Positions 1-8,152 of a DNA stretch of 64,000 nucleotides are shown piece by piece; position 1 is the first letter of the stretch, and the number at the start of each line of letters is the position of its first letter. The DNA is from DATAXP01 sp036272935 (GTDB taxonomy: Bacteria > Planctomycetota > Planctomycetia > Pirellulales > PNKZ01). The notes under the pieces are model-generated. The model saw nothing but the letters and a program-made list of their open reading frames with translations. It was not told the origin of the DNA and did not search any database. The stretch lies in the NCBI GenBank assembly GCA_036272935.1, contig DATAXP010000050.1:5592-69591 (forward strand). Direction: 5' to 3'. Both the position numbers and the translations under genes were made by a program.

Positions 1-259
1 CATCGGTCACCGCAACCCAGTCACCGTCGGGATGAAACTCCCGCTCTTCAGGCGCCGCACCCCGACTGGCTGCCGGCATTACGACACAGAAGACGCAGAG
101 GACGCGAAGCGTGCAACGAAGCGAACTCGTCATGATCTGCTACTCCCGACATCCTGCAGAAAGAGCGCTGGCCACGGAGGTTCCCTTCCTAACGACTACC
201 ATAACTCGCGCCGCATATCACTGAAAAATGATGCCAGCTGCTAAATCGTAACGGCGCTT
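1..259. other. Left-edge gap, no gene seen
   Basis: Nothing convincing lies between the window edge and the stop of the double-VWA gene. A short purine-rich stretch near 84-115 (acagaagacgcagaggacg) looks like a degenerate tandem repeat. The only open frame here, on the plus strand, has no ribosome-binding site and no recognisable domain. Confidence 0.4.
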
Positions 260-3040
260 TTACCGCTGGGTACGGCGCGTGGCGCGGTTGCGGGCCTGAG
301 TTAATGCGTCGGCTACGGTGTCGCGCGGCGTTGCGGCTGGCTCGGCGACCGGCGCGGGGGGAGATGGCTGAAGCTTCGCGGGTTGCTTGCGAGTTTTTGG
401 CAGCGGCGCGGCGGCGGAACGCTTGGGTTCCGCGGCCGGCGTGGGCTTGGCAACGCGCACACTTGCCGGCCTACGCCAGCGCAGCGAGAAGATGCCGGTG
501 CGGCGTTGCAATACCTCGGCGAGCAGCAGGACCGCCGATGACAATAACAGCCACGGCACGAGTGAGATCTGTCGCGGCATGCGAGGCAGGTCGTTCCAGA
601 TTCCGGTGAGATTGACGCGTTCGATCCCGCCGGTGGTCCGTGCCATCCGTTCGAGCGTCGGCCGCCCCTCGCCGTCGGCGTGTAACGCGAACTCCGGCGA
701 ATACGGCAGGCACGTGGGGGGCAGCGTCGCATGCCCAACGCCGGGAACGTCAACGCTCGTCAGCAGCGTTTCCTTGCCGGCCAGCGGCACGTCGATCGAC
801 AACACATCGGCGCTGGTCCAGGCGAGCGGCAAGCGTTCGGCAGTCGGCTTCTGGCCGTCGAGGGCGCGCAGCACGGTCACCTGCGGCAAGGCACTGAACG
901 GCGTGCCGGTGCGCTCGCTGTCGAGGTGCAACTCGATGCGCGCCGTGCCGCCGCGCAATTGTTGTGTAAGCAGCATGTCGGAACCCAGGCCCTGGTCTTG
1001 CGCGCTGGCCCAGCGGCTCAACGAGCAGAAAAACTCGCCGGCGTGTGGCCAGGTGCCGATCGGGCCGGTGTACTTGCCGTCGGCTTCGCCGGTGTAGCAC
1101 AACACTCGACCGATGCCCGCCTGCCATGCAGCCACCAACGGCGCCTGGTATTCGTCGCGCGTGACAGCGGCGAGATTCGCGCCGGGACGCAAGTAGCACA
1201 AGTTGTAGCCGCCGACCTGCGGCAGCTCGCCCCACGGCTGCGAACTGAGCATCGCCATGCCGGCCGTTGCGCGAACGCCGGTCGGCTCTTCGACGAACGT
1301 GCTGCGCGAGACGAGGAACGTGTCCTGGGCAAACAGCCGCGGCAGCTCCTGCGCGTTATCGGTGAACATGCACTGGCCGCCGCCGCAGGCAGCGACGTCC
1401 TTGAGCAGCGCGGCGTCGGTGTCGCGCTCGGTCCCCAGGCCGATCACGCTTACGGTGATGCCGGCCTTGGTGCATTTTTCCAGCAAGGTGCGATAGTCGC
1501 CGGGCTGTTCGCTGTCGGCAGCGTCGGCGAACAGGATGATGTGCTTGGCGCCGGCGGTGGCGGGGGCAATCATCGCGGCCGCCTTCTCGAGCGCCTCGTC
1601 AATGAAAATGCCGCCCCCCATCGAGTCGATCCTGAGAATCATGCGCTCCATCTCGGCCTTGTGCTTCAGGTCCGACAGCGGCACGATCTCGTGCGCGATC
1701 GAATCGACCGCCAGGCAGCCGAACTCGTCGGCGCCTGAAAGCTGGTTGAGCACTTCGCACGTGGCGAGGTCGGCCAGTTCGATCTTCTGCCGACCGCCGG
1801 GCACGGTCATCGCCATGCTGCCGCTGCGATCGAGCGCGACGACGATCGCCAGCGACAGCTTGCGATGCTCGCGGCGCAACTCCATCGACACCGGCAACAC
1901 GCCTTCCAGGGCGCTCTTGAAGTAGCCGCCGGTGCCGTAGGCGTTGCGGCCTCCGGTGAGCAGCAAGCCACCCCCGGCGTCGCCGATCCACGCCGCGAGC
2001 GTCTCCATGCCGGCCGTGCCGATCTGGCCAGCGGGAATGTCCTCGACGAGCACCGCGGCGAAGGCAGCCAGCTCGGCCAGCGACCAGTCGAGCTTCTCCG
2101 GCGAGCGGCGGACGACTTTCAACCCGCCCGCCTCCAGCAGCTTCGGCAGCGACGAGGCTGTGGGACCGACGCACAGCACCGGCTTCACGCCGCGCACGCC
2201 GACCAGAAACCGTGCGCGGTTGTTCTCGACCACCGGATCGTCGTTCGATCCGATCGCGTTCACTCGTAATGTGTAGGAGCGCGCGCCGGCGTCGCCGGCC
2301 TTGTCGCGAAACACCAATCGGCTGCGCCCGGCGGGAAGCGAGCGAGTGCCGGAAGCGAGCACGTGTTCGCCCGAAATCAATTCATACGATACATCTTGCG
2401 GGCGCGGGCTGTGGACCCAAGCCGAGATCATGAACGCCTCGGCGGCGGCGACCGACGAAGGAGCATCGATGCGTTCAACGGCCAGATCGCCGGCCCCGGA
2501 GCGCTCGATCGCGCGGTAGTCGATGGCGATGCCCGCACTGGCGGCTCGCGCCGCGGCGGCGGCCACGTCGCCGCCGGTGGCGTGGCCATCAGAAAGCACC
2601 ACGATGCGTCCGGGGCGCTCCGGGGGCACCAGCGACACCGCGCGATCGACCGCTTCGGCCAGGTTCGAAGCCTCGGCGCCCACGTCGGCCACGAAGCCGC
2701 CGAACCGCGCCGACTGCGGCGGCTGCTCGACCGCCGTGCGCTCGCCAAACGACACGACCGCCAACTCGTCGCTTGGGCCCATTGAGCGGTACAGCAGCTC
2801 CGCCGCCTCAGCTTCCTGCACCTCGCTGCCCGGCGGCATCGACAGGCTGCGGTCGGCGACCATCACCACGCAACCACTGCGGCTGGGAAGCATGACGCAT
2901 AGTCCACAAATCGCCAGCAGCAGCAGCAACACCGTGACGACGCGCAGCACAGTCAACACGCGGCTGGGCATTGGCCGCAGCCAGATGACCACCAGCGCCG
3001 GCACCGCCAAGATCAACCAGAATGGCGAAGTGAACGTCAC
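260..3040 (-). CDS. Membrane protein with two VWA domains and a glutamine-amidotransferase-like domain
   Basis: 926 residues. I chose the GTG at 3040 because it overlaps the stop of the upstream gene as GTGA; the frame stays open 147 codons further but that part lies inside the neighbour. Two hydrophobic segments (about 4-22 and 28-51) are followed by VWA-1 (about 58-180, metal-site residues DRSLS at 63-67) and a class-I amidotransferase-like region (about 286-385, with LLLTGGRNAYG). VWA-2 follows from about 397 with a perfect MIDAS, DRSGSM, at 404-409. A last membrane segment (about 827-846) precedes a Pro/Ala-rich tail. Such proteins close MoxR/DUF58/BatA operons and are thought to work as metal-dependent adhesion or assembly partners at the membrane; no catalytic activity can be read. 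It is the last gene of the operon that starts at 12540. Confidence 0.85.
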   Translation of the reverse strand: MTFTSPFWLILAVPALVVIWLRPMPSRVLTVLRVVTVLLLLLAICGLCVMLPSRSGCVVMVADRSLSMPPGSEVQEAEAAELLYRSMGPSDELAVVSFGERTAVEQPPQSARFGGFVADVGAEASNLAEAVDRAVSLVPPERPGRIVVLSDGHATGGDVAAAAARAASAGIAIDYRAIERSGAGDLAVERIDAPSSVAAAEAFMISAWVHSPRPQDVSYELISGEHVLASGTRSLPAGRSRLVFRDKAGDAGARSYTLRVNAIGSNDDPVVENNRARFLVGVRGVKPVLCVGPTASSLPKLLEAGGLKVVRRSPEKLDWSLAELAAFAAVLVEDIPAGQIGTAGMETLAAWIGDAGGGLLLTGGRNAYGTGGYFKSALEGVLPVSMELRREHRKLSLAIVVALDRSGSMAMTVPGGRQKIELADLATCEVLNQLSGADEFGCLAVDSIAHEIVPLSDLKHKAEMERMILRIDSMGGGIFIDEALEKAAAMIAPATAGAKHIILFADAADSEQPGDYRTLLEKCTKAGITVSVIGLGTERDTDAALLKDVAACGGGQCMFTDNAQELPRLFAQDTFLVSRSTFVEEPTGVRATAGMAMLSSQPWGELPQVGGYNLCYLRPGANLAAVTRDEYQAPLVAAWQAGIGRVLCYTGEADGKYTGPIGTWPHAGEFFCSLSRWASAQDQGLGSDMLLTQQLRGGTARIELHLDSERTGTPFSALPQVTVLRALDGQKPTAERLPLAWTSADVLSIDVPLAGKETLLTSVDVPGVGHATLPPTCLPYSPEFALHADGEGRPTLERMARTTGGIERVNLTGIWNDLPRMPRQISLVPWLLLSSAVLLLAEVLQRRTGIFSLRWRRPASVRVAKPTPAAEPKRSAAAPLPKTRKQPAKLQPSPPAPVAEPAATPRDTVADALTQARNRATRRTQR

Positions 3041-4809
3041 GATCCTGCCGCTCCGGCCCGCGAGACAACAACCATCTGAACCGTCAGGCACCCGAGAGCC
3101 AGCAGAATGAACGCCCAGCCGAGATTCACGCGCTGGTCCTGATACACGTCGGACTCGTTCCAGTCGCCCCACTGCCCGCTCGCGCATTGCGACAGGTTCG
3201 ACTCGTCCGGATCGAGCGCGCTGGAGGCAAAGGCAAACTCCATCGAACCGGCGCGAGCGGTGTACAGGCCGATTCGCTCCGGGCGCACTTCGAGCTGGCG
3301 GCCGTGGATGGGAAGCGTTTGCGGAGCGGCGTCTGGTGGTGTCACCGTTGCCTTGCCCGCCGCGGCAGCGTCGTCGGGCAGCGTGATTCGCAGCGTTTGC
3401 CCCAGCCGGACGTTCGACGCAGCCGGGCCGGGCATGGCCGATTGTCGCCAGCGCACCAGGTTCGCCACTAGGATCGGCCAATCGGGGTTCTGCGCGAGGT
3501 TTGAAAGTCGCGGCTCCAACGCCATCTGCAACGTGTGATGCCCCGCGGCGTCTTCAGCGTCGGCCAACAGCACGCGATTGCCGGCGGTGAGCACCGGCGT
3601 GCCATCGGGAACCGCCTCGCGCGCCGCCGACCAGATCACGGCCTCCAGCGACAGGCCTTCGGCCAGCGGATGGCTGCGATCGAGCACGAACGGACCTTCG
3701 TAGCTCACCGGCTCCGGCCCGCGGAGAATCTGCCACTGCCAGGCGTCGGCGGACTCAATTGGCGACGAATCGCTCACGACGATATCGGGACGGTTGTCGA
3801 CAAGCAGCGCCTGGCCGCAGGCCTCGAATGCGCGGACCACGAGCGGTCGCAAGTCTGCCGCTTCATGACTGATGGCAACTTGCACGCGGAGCGGACGGCG
3901 CTGCGGCGAAACGAGCACCGCCTGGTTGTCGATCGCGAGCGCATCGTCGCCGAGCGTGGCGCGCAGGGGCTCGGAGCCTGCGGGGACGTTGAAGATCATG
4001 CGGCTCGTTGCGCCGGGCTGCAGGTCAAGCGGCTTGCGGCTGCCTGCGGCGCCGCCACCTTCCAAGAACATCTCAGCGTGTTTCCGCTGGGCGGCAAAGT
4101 TGGTCACCTCAAGCAGCACGCGATCTTCCTGCCCCGTGGTGCCGCCGAGCGACGTGTCGCGCGTGGCGGCGGTGATGGCGACGTTCGGCAGCACTTGCCC
4201 GAAGCTTCGCCATTGGACTTTGCCAGCCGGCAGATCGGCCCGCGGAGCGTGGTCGGTGACCACGAGCACGCGCGCCGAAGGACCGCCGATCTCGGAAGCC
4301 AGGGCGATGGCCGCGTCCACGCCGGCCGTGGGAGCTGCGCACGTCCATTGCTCGAGCAGCACGCGCACCTGGTCGGCCGAGCGAACCGACGAGCCGATCA
4401 GCCGAGGCTGCGCGCCGGCAAGCACAAAGCGCGCGACATAGTCGGTGTGGCGAAAATCCTCGACGAGCGCTTGGCCCGCGCGCTGGCGGGGCGAAGCGTC
4501 GCCGCCGGCGGTCATCGAATACGAATCGTCGAGCACGACCACAATGGGCCGGGCGAACCGCGAGTGCGTCACGCTCGGCGCGGCGGCAGCGAACACCACG
4601 CACGCGATCGCCAGCATTTCGAGGAAGAAACTCAGCGGCGTCTGCAACCGCTGGATCACGCGACCACCTTGCCGTGGCCGGCGCTGATCGGCCCAGAGAA
4701 ACAAGCTGGAAACGGTGCGCGGCCGGGCACGGCTGCGCAGCCAGTAGATCGCCGCCAGCGCCGGCAAGCCCAGCAGTCCCAGGAACATCCACGGCAGCGC
4801 GAAGAACAT
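3037..4809 (-). CDS. BatA-like VWA membrane protein
   Basis: 590 residues. The N-terminus (about 3-25) is the hydrophobic BatA-type anchor ending in a WLRSRARPR basic patch. A second hydrophobic stretch follows at about 60-79, then a VWA domain whose metal site reads DDSYS at 94-98. The middle part is a long periplasm-type beta region, and one membrane helix lies near the C-terminus (about 563-582). BatA family proteins form membrane complexes with MoxR ATPases and DUF58 proteins. The gene lies 22 bases downstream of the DUF58 gene and overlaps the next gene by 4 bases, so it is co-transcribed. The exact role is unknown. Confidence 0.85.
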   Translation of the reverse strand: MFFALPWMFLGLLGLPALAAIYWLRSRARPRTVSSLFLWADQRRPRQGGRVIQRLQTPLSFFLEMLAIACVVFAAAAPSVTHSRFARPIVVVLDDSYSMTAGGDASPRQRAGQALVEDFRHTDYVARFVLAGAQPRLIGSSVRSADQVRVLLEQWTCAAPTAGVDAAIALASEIGGPSARVLVVTDHAPRADLPAGKVQWRSFGQVLPNVAITAATRDTSLGGTTGQEDRVLLEVTNFAAQRKHAEMFLEGGGAAGSRKPLDLQPGATSRMIFNVPAGSEPLRATLGDDALAIDNQAVLVSPQRRPLRVQVAISHEAADLRPLVVRAFEACGQALLVDNRPDIVVSDSSPIESADAWQWQILRGPEPVSYEGPFVLDRSHPLAEGLSLEAVIWSAAREAVPDGTPVLTAGNRVLLADAEDAAGHHTLQMALEPRLSNLAQNPDWPILVANLVRWRQSAMPGPAASNVRLGQTLRITLPDDAAAAGKATVTPPDAAPQTLPIHGRQLEVRPERIGLYTARAGSMEFAFASSALDPDESNLSQCASGQWGDWNESDVYQDQRVNLGWAFILLALGCLTVQMVVVSRAGAAGS

Positions 4810-4831
4810 CTCAGCGGAACTCTCACGTGGA

Positions 4832-5701
4832 CTACACGGTCAACACCTCGGCGGCCACCAGCGGCGAAAGGTCCCAGTCGCGGCAAAGGTTCTCGGCGAC
4901 CACGGAAACGAACGTGGCGCCGACGCGCCGCGCCGCCAGGTGCCAGTCTTGCTGGTGACGCTCGAGGTTCTGCCGATAACGGTCCCGGCCCGCGGCATCG
5001 ACGAACAGCTCGAGCGCATCGCCGGTTTCGCAATCGATCATGCGCTGATTGCCGAGACCGGCCGGCTCGGCATCCTCGGCCGCGAGAATCTGAACCACCA
5101 CGACCGCCGCCGCACGGTCGGCCATTGGGTTGAGCACTTCCATGGGGTCGCCCAGCCAAAGAAAGTCGCTCAGCATGATGCGAATCCCGCGAGGCCGCCA
5201 GGCAGGCGGTAGCGCGCGGAACGCTTCGGCGGGGTTCGATCGCGCTAGAAAATCGAAACCTTGCCAGGCGCCGGCGCCCTCCGAGCTGCCGGGAACCAGA
5301 TGGCAAGCATCGCCGGCCAGGTATGCCCGGCGACTGTAACCGGAGTTCTCGGCCGCGGTGGCCAGGGCCGCCGCCAAGCCAATGGTCGCCTGCATCTTCG
5401 CGGTTCCTTCGAGCGCCATCGAGCGCGAGCCGTCGATCACCAGGTCGAGGTGCGGACACACTTCGTGACGGAACACCTTGACGATCAGCCGGTCGCTGCG
5501 GGCATAGGCCGACCAATTCATCCGGCGCAGGTCGTCGCCGGGCTGGTAGTCGCGGTGCTCCATGAACTCCATGCTCTCGCCCGCGGTCCGAGCGAGTTGC
5601 GATCCGATGGTGCCTTGCGGCGCGCCGCGCGGCTGGGCGAGCCGGTAACGCGCTCCGGCTTGCTGCCCTTCGATCAGGAACCGGTGGAAATCGTCAGGCA
5701 T
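4832..5701 (-). CDS. DUF58 domain-containing protein
   Basis: 289 residues, no signal peptide or membrane helix. The DUF58 signature is clear: GDDLRRMNWSAYARSDRL around 55-72, then a VWA-like strand with DGSRSM (about 90-95). DUF58 proteins are the cytosolic partners of MoxR AAA+ ATPases and of BatA-type VWA membrane proteins, and this gene sits between those types here. The start overlaps the end of the ABC permease gene by 8 bases, which suggests translational coupling. Its molecular activity is not known. Confidence 0.9.
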   Translation of the reverse strand: MPDDFHRFLIEGQQAGARYRLAQPRGAPQGTIGSQLARTAGESMEFMEHRDYQPGDDLRRMNWSAYARSDRLIVKVFRHEVCPHLDLVIDGSRSMALEGTAKMQATIGLAAALATAAENSGYSRRAYLAGDACHLVPGSSEGAGAWQGFDFLARSNPAEAFRALPPAWRPRGIRIMLSDFLWLGDPMEVLNPMADRAAAVVVVQILAAEDAEPAGLGNQRMIDCETGDALELFVDAAGRDRYRQNLERHQQDWHLAARRVGATFVSVVAENLCRDWDLSPLVAAEVLTV

Positions 5702-7226
5702 GCGCCACCGCCGGTTCCGGCGTTGTCGCTTCCGGGCGATCGACCGGCTTCGGTTCGTATCGCCGGAAGGCCGCCCATTGGTCGAAGAACCAACGAATAT
5801 TCACCAGCAGCCCGAAAATCGCCCACACCAGCAGGAAGCCGAAGATCACAATCTGTTCGTGCGCCGGGCGCCCCAGCACCAGCGGATTGCCCAGCAAAAA
5901 CAGCAGCGGCAACTGGTTGAACAGCCGGTCGGGGCCTTCAAGCATGTAAGCCAGCACCAACGGCACGGAGCTGCCAAGCGCCAGCAGCACCAAGGCGATC
6001 ACGGTGTTCAGCAGTGGCGCCGACTTGCGAATGAAGATTCGCCGCACAAACACCCCGCTCATGCCGTAGCACCACGCGAACAGCAGCAGGCCGCACATCA
6101 CGTTCAGCGCCTCGACGGGTGTGGGATTCGTGGGGTGGTAATTCCCGGAGTCGGCCGTCATCACGAAGCCGACCAACACCGAGACGTCTGCCAATAGCAC
6201 GCACCACGCCACGCCCCCTGCCGAGCCGGTGAACAACAACCAGGCCAGGAACCGGCCCAGTCCAAAGCGCGGGATGCGTCGCTTTACGCGGACCGTCCAG
6301 TGCTCGCGCTCGGCGAGTACGAAAATCAGCATGGCGCTCAACATGCCGGCGCAGGTCATCGACCACATCAGGACGGGCATGTCGGATTTCTCGATGAGGC
6401 TCCAGCCGACGAACGCCGCGCCGAACAACAGCCAGCAGACCGTCATGAACACGCGGAAGGGGAACATCCGGTTCGACGACCGGGCACTGACCGCGGCGAC
6501 GGCCAGCAAGTACATCAACCCCATGGCGAACAGGCCGAGCGCCAGGCAGACGCCGAAGATCGCCCAGGCTTCGCGGCTGGAGAACATCGAGGCAAACCCC
6601 ATCTGCACGATGCCCATGCCGGCGAGGATCGTGTAGATCAACAGCCAGGCGCCGATGAACAAGAACCCCGCGCCCAGAAACAGCCGCACCAGCAACCCAC
6701 CGGCGATGCTGCCGACGAAGATCGCGAACATGATCGCCAGCGAGGTCATCAGGAACGCGACGGCCAGGGCGGAGAAGATCGACGGCAGATCGATTCCGCG
6801 CAGCAGATACGTGAGCGTCAAAAACGGCAGGCAGGTGCTGTAGATCAACGCCGTCAGCGCCACGGCGGCGAGAAACTTTCCGCGCACGATGGCTGCCGGG
6901 GCAATCGTGGTGATGAACAGCAGGTCGATGTTCGAATCGTTGCGCTCCATGGTCAGCCGCACTGCCGCGTACAGCGGCACGAAGATCATGCTGGTCAGCA
7001 CCAGCACGACGAACAGGATCGAAAACAGCACCTGGCCGGCACGCTCGCTCTTGATGTTGTCGGGATTGACCAACACGTATAGGCAGACGGTCAGCACGTT
7101 CGCCAGCAGGAATAGCAGCAGAATGCCGATCACCAACCGGCTTTGCACCGCTTGGCGCAGCTCTTTGACGGTGACGGGATTCGTGCGGTCGCCCAGGGCC
7201 AGCGCGACATTGAGCAAACGGTTCAT
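5694..7226 (-). CDS. ABC-2 type transporter permease
   Basis: 510 residues with about a dozen hydrophobic segments. The N-terminus carries the NPVTVKELRQAVQSR motif typical of ABC-2 permeases paired with MoxR operons in planctomycetes; it precedes the first membrane helix. A proline-rich, charged cytosolic tail ends the protein. The ATG overlaps the stop of the ATPase gene (ATGA at 7223-7226), so the two form one exporter. The substrate cannot be read; related pairs act in export of surface components. Confidence 0.88.
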   Translation of the reverse strand: MNRLLNVALALGDRTNPVTVKELRQAVQSRLVIGILLLFLLANVLTVCLYVLVNPDNIKSERAGQVLFSILFVVLVLTSMIFVPLYAAVRLTMERNDSNIDLLFITTIAPAAIVRGKFLAAVALTALIYSTCLPFLTLTYLLRGIDLPSIFSALAVAFLMTSLAIMFAIFVGSIAGGLLVRLFLGAGFLFIGAWLLIYTILAGMGIVQMGFASMFSSREAWAIFGVCLALGLFAMGLMYLLAVAAVSARSSNRMFPFRVFMTVCWLLFGAAFVGWSLIEKSDMPVLMWSMTCAGMLSAMLIFVLAEREHWTVRVKRRIPRFGLGRFLAWLLFTGSAGGVAWCVLLADVSVLVGFVMTADSGNYHPTNPTPVEALNVMCGLLLFAWCYGMSGVFVRRIFIRKSAPLLNTVIALVLLALGSSVPLVLAYMLEGPDRLFNQLPLLFLLGNPLVLGRPAHEQIVIFGFLLVWAIFGLLVNIRWFFDQWAAFRRYEPKPVDRPEATTPEPAVAHA

Positions 7227-8152
7227 TGCACCTGCCCCTTGGTGACGGTCATGAACACGTCTTCCAGGTCGGCCTGGCGCTGGTGGAACTCGACGACGCG
7301 CAGCGGCTTGAGCACCAGTTGGCGCAGCAGCTCGCCGCAGACATCGTCGCCGCCGGTGACCTCGGCCTCGACGGCGGGGCCGACCACGCGCGCCGCGCGC
7401 ACCAGTGGGCTTTGAATCAACTCGCGGTGCAGGTCTTCGGCCGAGCCGTCGCAGCGGATGACCACCGTTCGCTCGAGCGAATCGGACGAGACGATGTATT
7501 CCATCTGCCCGGCACGCAGCAGGCGGCCTTGCTCGATGATCACCGCACCGTTGCAGATCTCCGACAGCTCGGTGAGGATGTGCGAGCTGACGAGGATCGC
7601 CTTGCCCTGCTCGGCCAGCACCTTGAGCAGCTCGCGCAGCTCGATGCGCGCTCTGGGATCGAGCCCCGCCGCCGGCTCGTCGAGCACCAGCACCGGCGGA
7701 TCGTGCACCAGGGCACGTGCCAAGCTGACGCGCTGCTTCATTCCCTTCGACAAGTCCTTCAGGAACTTGTGGCGAATGCGATTGAGGCTCGTGAACTCCT
7801 CGACCCGGTCGACCAGCGCGTCGCGCGCGGAACCCCGCAGCCCGTAGGCCCGGGCGAAGAAATCGAGATACTCGTGTACGGTCATGTCGCGATGCGTCGG
7901 CAGCGTATCGGGCATGAAGCCGATGAACCGGCGCGCCGTTTCCGGATAGTCGACCACCGACACGCCGTCGATCGTGGCGTCGCCGCCGGTCGGCTCGTCG
8001 AGCGTGGCCAGGATGCGCATGGTTGTGGTCTTGCCGGCGCCGTTGGGTCCGACGAAGCCGAAAATCTGGCCCGACGAGAACGTGAACGAGATGCCGTCGA
8101 CCGCTTTCGTGCCGCCAAAGTGCCGCCGCAGGTTGTCGACCTTAACGTCCAT
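7223..8152 (-). CDS. ABC transporter ATP-binding protein
   Basis: 309 residues. Walker A GPNGAGKT at 35-42, signature LSKGMKQRVSLARAL, Walker B VLVLDEPAAGLDP and the switch histidine in ILVSSH are all intact, so it should hydrolyse ATP. It has the short ABC-2/NatA layout with a C-terminal extension of about 90 residues after the ATPase core. The gene overlaps the upstream membrane-protein gene by 11 bases and the permease by 4, and should power that permease. Confidence 0.93.
   Translation of the reverse strand: MDVKVDNLRRHFGGTKAVDGISFTFSSGQIFGFVGPNGAGKTTTMRILATLDEPTGGDATIDGVSVVDYPETARRFIGFMPDTLPTHRDMTVHEYLDFFARAYGLRGSARDALVDRVEEFTSLNRIRHKFLKDLSKGMKQRVSLARALVHDPPVLVLDEPAAGLDPRARIELRELLKVLAEQGKAILVSSHILTELSEICNGAVIIEQGRLLRAGQMEYIVSSDSLERTVVIRCDGSAEDLHRELIQSPLVRAARVVGPAVEAEVTGGDDVCGELLRQLVLKPLRVVEFHQRQADLEDVFMTVTKGQVQ

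Noticed and set aside
3535..5133. Long open frame on the plus strand opposite the VWA and DUF58 genes
   Set aside because: It lies antisense to clear family members on the minus strand, has no domain and no ribosome site; high-GC codon use leaves such shadows open. The same applies to the long antisense frames at 27028-28860 and 40754-42496.
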